From: Myripristis murdjan
Taxonomy: Eukaryota; Chordata; Actinopteri; Holocentriformes; Holocentridae
Reading direction: 5' to 3'
NCBI RefSeq assembly: GCF_902150065.1
Contig: NC_043989.1
Span: 22,077,667 to 22,141,666, forward strand
Length of the DNA stretch: 64,000 bases
Part shown: piece by piece, positions 1 through 15,425 of the stretch
Layout of the letters: each line of letters begins with the position of its first letter
Position numbering within the stretch: position 1 is the stretch's first letter
Notes under the pieces: generated by a model
What the model was told of the DNA's origin: nothing
The model's input: only the letters and a program-made list of their open reading frames with translations
Databases searched by the model: none
Program-made: the position numbers and the translations under genes

Positions 1-352
1 GTCTGTTGGCATGTCCTCTGTCTTTCCAGCCTTTGAAGGCTTTTCAGGCTGCTAATAAAAGACAGGTCCCCACCACAACAAAAGGGCCCAGCGCTGCCTT
101 TGAATAAACAGTTTATTTCGCTTTTTTTCTCTCTCTCTCCCTCTCTCTCTCTCCATCCCTCCCCTCCTCCTCACCTCACCCTCCCCTCCATCCCTCCCCT
201 CGTGTGTGTTTTTTTCGCTCTTGGCCAAGGGGGAAATATGTGCACTTGCTATGTTTTTTTTCCATGTGATCACAATGCTCTGGAACAGATTAACAGAAGA
301 AGAGGGAGGGAGAAAGAGGGATGAAAAAGAGCAGAAGAGGGAACAGGGGAGG

Positions 353-388
<36 letters not shown>

Positions 389-1639
389 AGGTAAATGTGG
401 TAACCTTGGCCTTCGGGGTAGACAGACAGTGAGGGAAGGCATGTGTATGTATAGGTGTGGGTGTGCGTCTGTCAGTTAGTCAGTCTATCTGGCTGTGTGT
501 ATCTGTGCTGATGTGCGTGTGGACTCAGATCATATTGCTTAGGGGTTGCGGGACATACATTTGCCTCCCATCTCAGCATTTTATCTCCTGCCCAATGCAG
601 CACACTCCTGAGGGCACTGTTAGCCTACACTGTGAAGTGAACTCTTCAGATGAAATTAGGTGCATGTATACTGGCAAAAACATGTGGCTTTCCCCAAGTG
701 CATTCAAATAAACCTGTAGCTGAAGAAGGAGTTGGTTTGTTGTGTAAACTGGAACAACCTGGCTATGAATCTAAGCTTAGTTCATCAACTCCAGAGGAAC
801 CAAGTCAAAGCAAAGTTGACAATTTGTCCTGTTTACAGGTGTAGAAATATTTCTTTTTGGCCACAAATGTCTTGTACGACAGGATTGAAAGGGTACATTT
901 TTCTCAAATGTAAATAGAGCCTCAGCCTGTTGGAATGGGACCCAGTGTGGCCTTATTCACTGGACAGGCACAGTGCTACTGAACAGAGCTCCAGCAGCCA
1001 GGCATGTAGCAGCCTGGACAGGGCAGAGTGCTCCTTCCAACAGACCTGGACAAATATAAATAGGACTCAAAATATTTGAAATGCTTGAGGTGCACTTCGT
1101 TCAGCTTGCCAAGCACTTGCACAGCCTTAACAGTGGACCCATCACTTGGAAGATAAGTTTATTAAGCACTTGTGATGTGTGTTTCCAAGCTCTCAGAGTG
1201 ATTTCAGCTACTTTCTTGCCTGGGTCTGTTTCCATGCCCAGTTCAGCTCAGCTCAGCCTAGCTTGCTCTGACCACAAGCCACAGCCAACACAACCAAACT
1301 CCATACTACACCAAACCACAACTAGCTACACCACATCCACCAGCAAACTGCCCCTCTTTATCAACCTGTACCTCTGTCTTGCTTATTCTTTGGTCACTCA
1401 TCCACCACTCCTCCCTCTATCCTTCTGTCCACCCCTTTTATTCGCTTACCTTTTGCCTCCGTGCTCCCCACTCTCTTTTTCTCTCCAACTGTTTCTCTCT
1501 TTTTTTCTGGTACTGGCAGGCTGTGTTACCACAGTCCCAGAGCTCAAAGTAAATAAATGGTCATTTTTCGGCCTCTTTCTCTTGGAAGAAGAATAACAGT
1601 GAGGCGAGCATGTGTGTAAAGTTTTGTGTTAAGTGTGTA

Positions 1640-1681
<42 letters not shown>

Positions 1682-3449
1682 CATTTGCCGGTGTGTATGT
1701 CTCTGCACATATATGTGTGCATGCGCACGCTTGTGTGTATGAGGCAGCAAACCACAGGCTTATTGGAGCTATTAGAGTGCTGGCTGAGCAGCACAGCATA
1801 GCAGCACCAGATGGGCAACTAGAAGTAGACACACTGCATGTAGACACACACACACACACACACACATTCATAGCACACACATACACACACACACATGCAT
1901 CCTGCATACATACATAAAACACTGACTGCACACAAGACACATGGTGCACACACGGCGCGGTCATTAATACTGACAGACTGACACAAGGAATATTAATACA
2001 TACAATTCATATGTGTGCGCAAACATAGTTTGAAATGTATGCAAACAAATTGATTACACACGTACACTCACACAGCTGGCATGCACAGCTGTCACACACT
2101 GCGGAGCCCAGTGACGCTCACCCTCTCGCCACCGATGAATGATGGAGCGAGTGAGAGGGAGTAAGAGTGACACCAGAGAGCATCCCTTCATCTCTGTCAC
2201 ATAGCTAATCCCTCTCCCCTCTCATCCATTACATCACTCCACCTCTCGCCAGACCCCCCCTCCCCATTCCTCCTCCTGCTTTGTGCGTCAGTCGCTTACT
2301 CTTTCCCCTCTCTGTTTGCCCACTTTCCTCCGTGAGCTCCATCTCTCTCTCTTCTTTTCTGCCCAATTCCCACTCTCCATTGTTTGAGCCTAATAAAGAA
2401 ATTTGAGGTTACTTTATTTGTATTTGTTTTTTTCTGTGACAGAGACCTTCTGCGTTGTGTCATGCGTCATGTCACTCATGAACAGGTGCAAACACAGATG
2501 TATGCAATGGTTGCACAGTATGTATACATGGAGGTCACTTCAAAAATTAGGTTTTCTGCATGTCTCCTTCTCTGCTAATAGAATTCATGCACATTCTTCC
2601 TCTCTTTCACATGTTACACTCTGACACTCGTTTTGTATTGCCCTGACTTTCCCTTTTCTGATATTTCATTAATTGTGTATGTTTGTATGTTTTATTGGAT
2701 TCCATCAATACGTATTCCATAAATTCACAGTCTGTTCCACCCATACAAATGTGGTATACCTTGTATGCATTTGGGGACAATCTGTCCTGGAAGCAGCTCT
2801 CAAAATTCAATTCCAGTGTTTTGAATTCCACAAAAAAACTTTACAGAACATGCTCATCAGCTCCCCAGAAGTCACGGCAGCTTGCTGAAAATGTCTTACT
2901 TTCCCCGCAATGTTCCATTCAGAGTTCACTGTTTGCCGATTGGAATTCACAACATGCTCCAATGTTACTCTAACGTTCTCCCATTTGTCATCCGTCAGGC
3001 CAGACGAGGTTATTGGAACACTGCAGTGGCGTTTCCCGTGGCGTGGATGCGGCCGGCGGGCACGTTCTTGGGGTTGCAGTAAAACAAGCATCTAATGACA
3101 CCCCCCGTAACCACAGCAAAGGGGGGCGCGCGTCACCAGCGCTAACCCAGGAAATGCTTTGGTTGGCCACAGGGTAATTGGGACTGTCCCGTGTAATTTG
3201 GGCGGAGAAGCAGGCAAGTTTGGCCGGCACTCCTGCACTTGTCTCTCCCTGGCTGTTGGTCAACCATATAGCACCACAGGAACAACAAAGGGATGGAGGG
3301 AGGGAGGAGGGGAGATGGAGGAGATAGGGTGTTAGAGAGAGATAAGGAGAGAGTTGAGGAAATAGGGATTGAGTGGAGACAAAACACTCAGAGACTTCAT
3401 GGAAAAAAAATCAATGAGTAGAGAGCAGAGAGAAATTGTTGAGATTGAC

Positions 3450-3505
<56 letters not shown>

Positions 3506-3685
3506 CATGCGTATGTGTAGAGGAGTGTCACAGTGAGAGCAGAGCAAGTCGAGCGTGGCATGTGTATGGTGGGCATTATTTTTCCCCACGCAGGTTCTCC
3601 TGCGCTGAGGCAGATGGAAAATAGGAAAGGGGAGCAGGGAGAAATTCAGCTTAGTCAGGCCTTCTGCTCCAGCAGTGTACTCATC

Positions 3686-3718
<33 letters not shown>

Positions 3719-6700
3719 CTGTATGTGTGTGTTTTCTGTCTGTCAGGTCCTCTTCGCAAGCAGTGCTCACTTTAACTGGGACAGACAGCTCTAAGACTAA
3801 AGAGTTCTCTGTACTCTGGCCTAAACCACAGGTGTGTGTTTATGTGCACACGTGCACACACACTTTATTGCATGTGTATGCGTGTGTACATTTGCTGCGT
3901 GTACAGATTTCTGTTTTGGTATAAGTAGGTATCAAATGTGTTGGTTATGCATCTGTGCGCAGTTATACACATGTGAGTGTTTGTGTGACTGGATATCAGG
4001 TGTACTAGTGTGTTTGAATGTGTGTGTGTGCACGTGTTTCTGTTTGTGCGTGCAAGTACTTGTGTACATATGTTTGACTTAAACTTTATTAAAAACTTAA
4101 ATGTGAAATGGAGCGTGTGTAATGTTTTGCTGTATGTTTGTACTGGCTGGTGTGTCATACCTGTCTGTCTGTGCAGATTTTCATATTAGTGGAATTAGAC
4201 GGCATGTTCTGCATGTGTGTGTTCTGTCTGCCTATCTGTCTGTGCCCTGTTTGCTTACCTATGTGTGTGTGTGCATGTGTGTTTAAGTGTGTGTGTGTGT
4301 GTGTGTATGTTACAGGCTATGGGGTCACTGGAAGGTCCTCATCTCCCAGACCAGACCAGACGAAAGGAGGGGAGCAGCTCAGTGCAGTACAGAGAGCAGC
4401 AGTGTGGTGTGTAGCAGTCTCCAATCTGGGACATGGCCTAGGGCTGCGACTAAATGAAAAATGAAACAGTGCAGCGGCGGGGCCTTAAACATTTGTAAAG
4501 TGGAGCCTGACTAAACGGCGTTAAACACAAAAACACACACAGAGCAGACTCCAAACAGATCTCCCGCAGAACAGCACACCCTGACCTGCTTATTGGCCTG
4601 GTTCTGGCCTGAGTCCAAGCCTCATCAGGTACACACCAGCGGCAATTTCTCCACCGGTGGCCTGCCATCGATTTGTGTAGCCTTTTAATTGTTTCTTTGT
4701 TTCGCATGATTTATCAGCATGATAGTTTTTCAAGAGTTATTCATGGCTACAATTGAATGCATTTTTAACTTCAATAAACAAAATATTTAGCAAGTGTTGT
4801 TGTTCTTTGCCCCAGATTCTTGCGTAACAGTAATACGTTTAACAAAGCACAGATGCTGTATCAGCCTGGAGACATAGGTCTGAGTCAGAGAGAGAGAAAG
4901 AGAGGCAGAGAAGACTCTTTTTTTGAATGCCCTTACCTTTGATTCAGCCCTCGCGCACAGGTCCTCATCGGGCCAAAGGTTTGGCCCTGGCCAGTGTGAC
5001 ACAGTGAACAGTCTGACCTTTCTGTGAACAAGGCTGATGTATTAGCTGGGTATCGTGTTTTCATCGTGACATTTAGGCTTTGCTTTCCACACCTGGCTTG
5101 TGAGGGGATTTTGGATAATACAGGACTAAGCTCAAGTCAAAGCACAGGGGAAGCAGGGAGGAGGAGGTATACAAGGAGATGGAACAGGAGATGAGGAGAG
5201 ACAAAAAGGGAAAGAGTGAGCCGCAGAAACAGAAAGAAAGAGAGAGGCAAAGAGAGAGCAAGAGTAAATCTGCCACAAACAGAAAAAGTACAAGGTACAC
5301 TTTGCGCTAGGGACCAATAGAATTCTAAGCCCTCTGTGCAGCCGGTGAGGTTATGAGCTGTTTCGGTTCAGGAAGAGGGACATTCAGGCCGAAACTGTTC
5401 CAGTATCTGAGCACCAACACGGAAGATGATGCCAAAGCCAAACACAGCTGGGAAAGTCCAATCTGACTCACTTGTGGATTCCACTCAAAGAGTATGCATT
5501 TACAGTTGAACAAAACTGTTGCATCGCAGGCAAGGCTGTGCATTTATAAAACTGAATAATGGTGAACTGCAAGCCTATGCCTCCCCTCCTCTTTTCTCAT
5601 CAGTTAGGGTTAGGGTTAGGGTTACCCTAACAGTTAACCCAGCCAACAGATGCTAACTACCTGATGATTGCCATGAATGAATTTTCCTCTTTTTTTAAAA
5701 AAGAAAAAAGAAAAAAAGAAACAAGAAACAAGATTGTGGACTATTCCATTATTAAAATTAATCAAATAAAAGTAATGGCAGAGATTGTGAGATTTAAAAT
5801 AATAAATAACCACATAATATATAACCAGTTATAACCACACTATCTCTGATACAGACACAGCCATGCCTCCCTGTTTTTATTTGCATTTTGCACAGCTGAA
5901 CCTCATTTAGCTCTCTTTGATTTAATTTGCTCATGACCATTAGAGATAAGCATGCATTGCAGTTAGAGATTGCACATTTTCCCCCAAATTTAAAAATGTG
6001 ACCTGACAGTTTAGTTTTAGCTTAGGTCACCTTTAACTCCATATTTTCAAAGCCAACACCATTCCTAAAGACTCATAATCTTGGTCTACCATTAAGCGGG
6101 TGAAAGAGAAGGCATTAGCATTTTTTACGGCCCCAGTGCTGCTTTCATTCATTCCAGCATCTGTGGGAAAAGGGAAAAAGACACGGGGCTCAAAATATCT
6201 TGAACAAGTACAGTTGTGTAAGAACTAAATGGGAGAAAGAAAGAGGGAAAAAAGAAGGAATGAAAGAAAAAGAAAGAAAGCATGGCAGAAGACAGCTGGG
6301 ATGGCTGGGGCACCTTGTATGGCACACACCACAGATGATATCAGTCATGGTGCTGGCCTTCTTTTGTCCCTGAGTGTCCCCATCCATCCATCCATCCATC
6401 CATCCCAAGCACTCCCATTTCTCCTGCACTCCTCCCTCTGTACTCTCATCCCTCCCTCCTGTTCCCTCGTTCTCTGTCCTTTTCCTCTTTCATCTTGGGC
6501 CAGACATGCCCAACTGTAGCCAATTAGCATTTTTCTCCCTCTCCTTTTCTCTTTCTCTCTCCCCCCTCCTCCCCTCCTTTTCACCCTCTCTTCTCTCCTT
6601 TTTCTGTTTGTTGTGTAAATTAGATTTGGGGGCTCTAGACAGATTTTGGACTGTTTAAGCTCTCTCTTTCTTCTGCTCCCCTCTCCACTCTCTCCCTCTT

Positions 6701-6975
6701 TCTGTCTCTTAACATGAATAAACCTGCTGGCAATTAAACATTTATGGAACTGGCATGCCCCCCATTTATCCCATCTCACTCCTTCTCCTTGGTCCCTCCC
6801 TCTCTCCCTATCCATTCACCTCTAACCTGCTTTTCTCTCCCTCTGTCACTCTCTTGCTTTCTTCTTGCATTCTCACTCTGACACTCACATTGTCTCCCGC
6901 TCTTCACCTTTCAACACCTGCTAAACAGGTCTCCCAGTCCTTGCGCTTGTCCTTCTTCATCCCTCAATTGCCCAC

Positions 6976-7023
<48 letters not shown>

Positions 7024-7352
7024 GTGGAATAGGGGAATGATTAGTGAGAACACATTCAGATTTTCCTTCCATGTGTCGTGCCAGTGAAACGCCCGTGTGC
7101 CCGCAGCATTCAGGACAGCTGTGCCAGGGAAGAAGTGGAGTGTGTGTGTGCATGTGTGTGTGTGTGTATGTGTATGTGTGTGCATGTGTCTGTTTGTCTG
7201 TGTGGGCATGCACGAGTGTGTTTCTATGTGCAATTATGTGTGAGTTCAGGATGAGAGAGTCTAGAGTTAAAACGCAACAGAGCGTGATACAATAAGCAAC
7301 ACTTGCATAACATACAAATAACAAGCCATGTATTTGGTCTGTCTGTGTGTTT

Positions 7353-7390
<38 letters not shown>

Positions 7391-7511
7391 TATTTGTGGT
7401 TCTGTGTTATGTCATTGTTTTTAGTGGATTTCCTTACAGCTGACAGATGCTGATCATAGATGTTTATGTGCAAATTGTGGTTTATCAAGGTGTGTTCGTG
7501 GATGTGTATGA

Positions 7512-7560
<49 letters not shown>

Positions 7561-7748
7561 TGTGTGTTTGGTCGTGGGAACTCTTATTCTACTCTTAGAG
7601 CCCAGATGTGCTGCATGGTGCTATGAAACCTGACCCCCCCACCACCACCAACCATAGCACCCCCTCTCCTCCCTTCTCCAAACCCGCCCAGAACTCTGCG
7701 TTAAGACACATGTGGAAACAATTCAGTCAGTGCCCTGAGCAGGGTAGC

Positions 7749-7793
<45 letters not shown>

Positions 7794-7970
7794 CACAAAC
7801 ATGCATACGCACACACTTTACACACACTTAAAATACACCCCCCCCCCCCCCCCCCCCACCCCCCCGCCCCACAAACTATGCACAGACTTACACACCCCCA
7901 GCCTCACTCACATGTTCCTCTCATCTGTCCCCTGTCGAGGTGCTCATTGCATGGTATTTGACAGTGTGTT
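1..7970. other. Noncoding region rich in simple repeats
   Basis: I see no protein-coding gene here: open frames are short, mostly run through repeats, and resemble no family I recognise. The region holds pyrimidine/purine tracts (about 120-205 and 355-388), (GT)n or (CA)n at 1641-1678, 1845-1866, 3452-3501, 3690-3716, 4287-4310, 7513-7558 and 7752-7788, (CATC)n at 6381-6405, (CT)n at 6979-7021, a CT/GT junction at 7351-7391, and a near-pure C run at 7838-7870. A GC-richer unique block at about 3000-3260 stands out and could be a regulatory element. It may be intergenic or the intron of a gene outside the window. Confidence 0.7.
5604..5632. repeat. Short head-to-head telomere-like motif
   Basis: Three TTAGGG units in a row are followed directly by the complementary CCCTAAC. 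The motif is short and could be chance or a relic of break repair. It is not a telomere, since unique sequence lies on both sides. Confidence 0.6.
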
Positions 7971-8547
7971 AACTCTGCTGTGATCCTAAACTGCTATCAG
8001 GTTGTCTACACTCAATCAGTGAGGCGTGTGTGTCGCTGGGATCGCTCAGGGTCCCGGGGCCTGGAGAGAGGTGAACGAGGGAGCTGGACAGTATGTGCAG
8101 AGGGGGCAGTGGAGAGACATTTAAGGTGGTGTTGTGAGGTTAAAATGCAGGCCGTAATGTCACACTCACCTCTAGGTGAACATTTGCGGAATTCTAGTGT
8201 GATATCATAATTCAGACTGTGATGTCACTGTTGTGTCTGGGTGGAAACATACCAAGACGTGGGGAATTAAGTAGGGGAAAAATATGAAGCTAGGTATTTT
8301 ATTGTATCCAGGTGATGAATAAAAAATTCTGTCAGTCTATCTATATATCTGTCTATCTGTAGAGACATGTCTATACATGTGGATGAAAATAGTGATATAA
8401 ATACATCAATAAACATACAATAGAAATAGATCAAGATACAGATCAAGACACAAATATAGTTATTTATGCTCTTACGGTTGAATACTCATCACATATTCTG
8501 ATTTTTTTTTTTTTTTTTTTTTGCCTGATAATAGTCACTGTGAAAGT

Positions 8548-8674
<127 letters not shown>

Positions 8675-9977
8675 TAAATACTACTAAAATATAGTGCTGA
8701 GGTAGAAACACTGTTACCTTGTTGAAATTTGACTTAAGGCGAAGTAAAATTGTGTTATAATCTACTGAAGTAAAAGCAAATAAGAGCTGCTTCTTTAAAG
8801 TGTGCTCTAAGAAAAAGTTAGAGTTAATTGTGTTTCCATGCACACCAATGTTCCAGTAACATAATCAGCCTAAAAAAATATTTTGCTTATAACACTGACT
8901 TGGTTCAAAATCATTTGATTTCTCTTAACACCGTGGTTTACATGGTTTCATTTAATAATTGGCTACTGCTTGTCTCCCCACTGTGTCATTTTATTTGCTT
9001 TGTAAATCCAGCATAAGGTGGTGACATCTGACAGGCGCAGAATAAAAAAAAAAAATACAAAAATGAATCTGTCTGAGGCATTTACCGTGCACGCCGCAAT
9101 AAATCAAAACTTTGAGCAGTGTGTATTACTTTGACTGGGTTTAGACTGAGTCATTAGTGTGCAATGCACGTAAACACATTTATTCTTAAAAATGACAAAT
9201 CCTATGCAATGCAAAAATGATTAAAACAGAATTCAATGTGTGAATTGTACAGTTTTAGTATCTATTTTGAGCCGTCTTTAAAGATTCTGAAATTGATGTA
9301 ATTGTTTGATCTGTGATAAAATATACATGGAAGATGTCGATTTCTTCATTCAATAACATTATGGCAATGTTATTTCCTTTGCTGCAAATTATCTCCTTTA
9401 GCGATCAAGACTATAGTGAACTTGCTAGATAACAAACAGGCAAATGACCCTAAATGGACAGCTTTTAGGCTAATATTAACTAAACTAATACAAGGGCTAA
9501 ATCTATTTAATATTTTTTGTTAACTTACTGTTACCGACAACTGCAGGCTTGATGCAGATGCAATGTATGATTGGTATGCTATTGCTATGGAGAGACTACC
9601 ACATTTGTACTTTAATGCACACAGCTGAAATTATTTATCCAAAAATTAGTCATCCTGAATTAAGTGACAACACTTTATGGGAGATTACTTGCTTAGAAAA
9701 TACTCTACACAGAGGTACACAGAAAGCTTCTGATTTACAATAAAGGTAATGTGTTGATACCACCATTACTGTATGGTCACATAAAAGATAGATGTGTGAT
9801 TGTCAAAGTGTGAGAAAGTGTGTGTGTCAGGTCTGGGGAGAGAACAGGCAGGGTTGTTTTTGATATAACCAAAGTGCAGAAACAAGCCCATTTTTGTAAT
9901 TTAATATTTCACCGCCTTCACATCTGGAGCTCCATGTAAAAATGGAAAATAGAGGGGTGGGATATAAGAGTGACATG

Positions 9978-10030
<53 letters not shown>

Positions 10031-10283
10031 TCTCTTCTCTGGCACACACACTCACAGCCTTCACACAGTCACTGGTTACACTACAACCACATGCTTGTCT
10101 GCGAACGCACACACATGCATACACACATACACACGCATGCGTGCGTGCGTGCACACATACACACATACACTTTTTTTTACAGTTACGTGGGATACATATT
10201 TACTTGCACTCCTCATACAAACCCATTCCATCTTTTTCTTTCTTTTTCTCAATCAGTCTCTATGATACTCTTTCTCAGGGGTA

Positions 10284-10401
<118 letters not shown>

Positions 10402-11175
10402 TGCACCACTCCGGGGTGACTGGTGTTGTAAGTTGGCATGAGCATGTAGGTGATCTGGGTGTGATTACTGCTTGGCTCTCCGACAGCTCTGATGATGACA
10501 TTCAGTGCTTTGAGCTCCTCTGGCCTGGGTCCGCTCCAAACACAACCAGCCAGTACACTGCTCTACCTCGCAAGCACACATAAACGTGGCCTAGATACTA
10601 CTACAGCACACACACACTGTATTGTACCTTGCGTTCCACCATGTAGACACACTCTGTGTACCTGCATGCAAGGTGTATAAACCCAATGTGTGCTCCCTTC
10701 AGTCAAATCCACAGTGCATCTGTGTGCCTTTGAGGGTAAGATATGCTGTATCTTCTTTGTATCTGATTCTTACAAATGTAACCCACACATACTCACATAT
10801 GGTATACTTTCTTTTTACATGCTGTCCATGTAATCTCACAGGCCACCAACTTTTCATATGCTTCTGTCATATAGCAAACATAGGAATGCAGTGTATAAGC
10901 ACATGTTTAACTGATCACAACACATTGTATATTTACATTTCTGTACAATAAGCCAGTAATATAAAATCACTGTGTTATTTATAGTAAATACACCATATGC
11001 AGCTCCAGTTATAAGCTCAACCTGCTCTTTACTCTTAAGTCCTCTTCTATCTGTCTGTGTTGTCACTGCCTCTGTCTGTATTCCATTTGCTCCAAGTGTC
11101 TGTTTGCCTCATTTAAATGCCAAGCTTAGAGAGCAGCTGTGTGCTGGATCGTTGCTATCAAGACAGTCAACATAT

Positions 11176-11217
<42 letters not shown>

Positions 11218-11228
11218 GCACACACACA

Positions 11229-11299
<71 letters not shown>

Positions 11300-11404
11300 A
11301 AACCATTCTCTCAGTTGTGGGGCTTCGTGCCCAGATTGTGTTAATCCTCTCTGTCCTCCACACATTTCTCTGCTCCCATCAACGTCAACGCTGCTTTGAT
11401 GAAG

Positions 11405-11435
<31 letters not shown>

Positions 11436-11443
11436 TACACATA

Positions 11444-11482
<39 letters not shown>

Positions 11483-11487
11483 ACACA
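11176..11487. repeat. Two long (CA)n arrays
   Basis: Two CA arrays (about 11176-11294, with CG-containing interruptions such as CGCGCA, and about 11404-11487) are separated by about 110 bp of unique sequence. CG steps inside a CA run can favour Z-DNA. Confidence 0.92.
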
Positions 11488-11579
11488 CTACTCTCCATCA
11501 TTATCATTGTTTCAGCTGGAGAAGAGTCAGCGCTTTTGTTTGTAATTACAGGGGTTTGAAGTGAAAGGGAAGAATTCTC

Positions 11580-11631
<52 letters not shown>

Positions 11632-12996
11632 AAAAAGAAGAAAAAAAGAAAGGTCAGAAAAAAACACAGCAGTATGTCTGTGACATATTAGTCACATTTT
11701 ACCGTAATTGTTGTTCGACCCCATCCCACACTTGTAAAAGAGGAAAAAAAAGACTTTGGGAATGTGCTTTACAGTGGATGGCTTCCAAGGTTTTGTCTAG
11801 TGTGTTCTGTACAAAGGGCAAAAGGGGCTTTGTGGCTGGCTGGTATGGCTTTAAAAACACTACAGCTATGGGTAGAGGCCTACTCTGCTTCCTAAGCCGG
11901 GGGCTTGAGTTAGGATTGACCCCATCAAAGAAAGCTAGATTGGGGCATTTGTAGTGGTACTAAGGAGCCTTCTGCTATAGTCTCTCAACTGCCCTAAATT
12001 CAGACAGAATCCCAGAGCGCAATATCCAAGATAAAGGAAATATGAAACCTTTGTAGTTCCCTTCCATCTGGACATGCGTTGATAAGCCAACCTGAGGATA
12101 TTTAAGTCTAACAAACCAATTGATTGAAGAGCTGATTAGCTGATTGATTCATTCTTCAATAGATCAATTCATCTGACATCAGATGGAGAGGCCCTGTGTG
12201 TCAGAAGCTTAAGCTGATTTGAACCATACACCGAAATGTTCAGCGACGAAACCGTTGAATGATGACAAGCCGTGTCACGCGTCAACATCCCCGTGGCCTG
12301 CTGCGATCCCTCAGGGCTCATAAAACAAGAGCCTCGTTAAAAGCCAAGCCCCGCTGTGACGAGCAAGTCAAGGTCACAATTCGGGGATGAGGGTAGTCAT
12401 GAGGAGTCACAGGAGAAGGGAGAATTAATTAAGAACACTCTCCCCTCCTTCCCTTTTGATTTTCTGTACCCTGCATGTTTTATTGTGTCAGTTCTCTGCA
12501 TCTGGTGTACTCATCCATCTTTTTCTCCCTTTCATCAATTGCTCCCCATGCTTCTTGGAGAGCTCATGTGTAAACATTGCTCCCACCAAACACACACACA
12601 CACTCACACAGATACACTCATCCACCACTACCACACACACACTTTATGCAACATCTTAGAAATGAGCTCTGCATTTATGCATGGGCACAGTAACTTGCAC
12701 ATTTTGAGGGGAAGGAGTGAGACTGGTTATGCAAGTGCAAGTGCTACTCACTGCTGAAACATGCAAACAACATGTACACATGCACAGAAACACACACACA
12801 TGCAACCACGTTCAAACACTACGTGGTTGGGGAGGTGTGTGTGACCCATGAGCGTCCTCTCCTGACTCCCAGTGTTGCCCAACAGGGAGTGTTTGTGTGG
12901 TATCCAAGGGCAACGGCTGGAGAGGGTGGGGGAGGCTGATGTAGAGAGGCAGGGCTGCAGCCACACTTTTACTCCAGTTTGTTTGCATGTCTGATT

Positions 12997-13033
<37 letters not shown>

Positions 13034-13238
13034 CCACAGAGCATGCAAAGTGGGCTTATGCACAATGTCATTGCTGCAGCGTGATGCTGTGTGTGCGTAT
13101 TGTGCATGAATGTGTGCGCTCGAGCCGTTGTGTGGAAAGTGTTGTTGTCTACAGGCTAACTGTTACTGACAAGCACACACTGACTACTGGAGTCAAAAAG
13201 TTAAATGCACTCTATGCTCTTTACTCTCCCTGGAGGCT

Positions 13239-13241
<3 letters not shown>

Positions 13242-13298
<57 letters not shown>

Positions 13299-13307
13299 TC
13301 TCTCTCA
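13242..13307. repeat. (CT)n microsatellite
   Basis: About 65 bp of CT dinucleotide flanked by more pyrimidine-rich sequence. About 230 bp further right the strand bias flips to purine-rich GAGA sequence (about 13526-13580). Confidence 0.92.
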
Positions 13308-14207
13308 CCATTGCCCTCCTCCCACTTTTATTTTCTATATTTTTCTCTCTTTCTGTCATACTCTCCTGCTTTTTCTCTCTCCCTGACGATTTCTTTCTTT
13401 CCCTCCCTCCCTCTTCCTTCTCTGGCTCTCTACCTCCCTCCATCTCTGATGATTTTAGCAGAGGTGTGACTCATTGGGCACTGAGCCACAATGTCAGGTA
13501 GTGAGGGAAGGGTGGGATTGAGGTGGAGAGAGAGAAAAAGAGAGAGAGAAGAGAGAGAGAGACAGAGAGAGGGAGACATGGGGGAGGAGATGTGTTTTAA
13601 AAGTGGTGAGGTAGTGCGAGGGGGGGTCAGAGATATGCAAAATGGAGTGGAATGTGCAAGAGGGAAAGAGTGAGAGAGTGAAGCAGAGAGACGGGGGAGA
13701 GGGAGGGGTGCACAGTCAGCGCAAGGAAAACATAAAAAGGGAGGGAAATGAATAATTTCTGCAAACGGTTTCCGCCACAATTGAGTTTTTTCCTCTTTGC
13801 ATGTTTTCGCGATTGCTGCTCGTGTTTTGGCCATGCGGCCGAATCCACGAGCTGACCAATGTGTTTATGTGCAAACCTGTTCATGGGCAAGCCTCCATTC
13901 ATGCCTTTTATGCATTAAAGTAGCTAATTACCAAGGGGATCATTAATATGCGCCTGCCTCCCAATAAAAAGGCCCGGAGGAAATAAAGAGGTGGAGAAGG
14001 GAGGGATGGCTGAGAGAGAAGGGCTTGTTGTGAGTAGGAAATGGCGGTAAGGATGGGTAGAGGGTGAGGGGGGGAGGAGGAAAGGTGTAATTATAAAGAT
14101 GTGGTAAGGAGAGAGTTACACAGGCACAGTCATGTGATCATATGAGTTGTCAATCAACTGTCTCTGTGGCCCTCAGGCAGGGGTTCTCCATATTCATCTC
14201 AGCCTTG

Positions 14208-14209
<2 letters not shown>

Positions 14210-14270
<61 letters not shown>

Positions 14271-14294
14271 GAGGCACACTCACAAACACACACA

Positions 14295-14335
<41 letters not shown>
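14210..14335. repeat. Long (CA)n microsatellite
   Basis: About 126 bp of CA dinucleotide with a short ACAGACAGAGG interruption in the middle. Confidence 0.93.
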
Positions 14336-14337
<2 letters not shown>

Positions 14338-14470
14338 AATTACACAAAGTAAGTCTTGGCTGTTATTAGGGACATTCTGGTATTTTCCTCCTTGTGATGA
14401 GACATTGTACTGAATGATTTGATGTAATGTCCTCTAAAGTCCAGGTCACCCTAAGGACACATGCATGTAT

Positions 14471-14508
<38 letters not shown>

Positions 14509-15377
14509 ACACACACACACACACACATACACACACACCCACACTTGAGCTTTGACTTCTGTCCTCAGTAGACACTGCGTCTGTGCCAGAGCCTTGCCTC
14601 TGTCTCCTCTCTGTCTTCCTTTCCCCCCCCTTTTTCCTTCGTTTCTTCTTTTTATTTCCTCCCTCAAATCTCAGACCAACTTGTTGACACAACCTTGTTG
14701 ATGATCCCAAATAAATTAGAAATAATAAATCAAATGACCGCACACGTGACTAAGTTGTCAGTGCTTATGTGTAGTGCTTAATTTGGCCTCTATGCGTACC
14801 ATTCCCTAGATGTTACCTCTGATGTTTCAGGTGTTGCTCAACTTCCTGGATCTCTTCTCAACACTGCCCCCTTCAGATCTGTTCCCCTCACTGAACTCAG
14901 AACTCACAGATGCCACCTTGAAGTCCACAAGTCTTTCAATCTCTGCTTTACTTTGGACGGGACACAGGAAAGCGTGGGTGAACAAACAGAGAGTCAGCAA
15001 TGCATGACCTAGGATTAAGGTTGACCCAGTTGCGATATTCATATGCAAACCATCGTGCACTCACTCCACCAAAACTAACATTTTACTCTGCAAGTGTGAA
15101 CACTGTGGTGCTGTTGCTGTATAAAGGTGTGCATATGTGCATTATGAGAACCTGGAGACTGGCCTGATCCATTCAGTGTATTTCAGTGGTAGTGACAGAG
15201 GCAAGGGGAAGATCAAAGTCATCCTGATAGATTGCTATCACCACTCCCACCTGTTCTCTCTGGAATTTCCTCTCCTCTCAGCATGTGTGCATGCGCGTGC
15301 ACGTCTGTTATGTCTATCAGACTGTTTGTGTTTCTGCATGTGTGCCTGAGTTCGCATCTGTTACCAGGTGGATGTGA

Positions 15378-15425
<48 letters not shown>

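Noticed and set aside
5604-5632. Telomere or chromosome-fusion point
   Set aside because: Only three repeat units with unique DNA on both sides; far too short to support a fusion.
11176-11487. CRISPR-like repeat-spacer array
   Set aside because: The repeats are plain dinucleotides without regular spacers, in vertebrate DNA.
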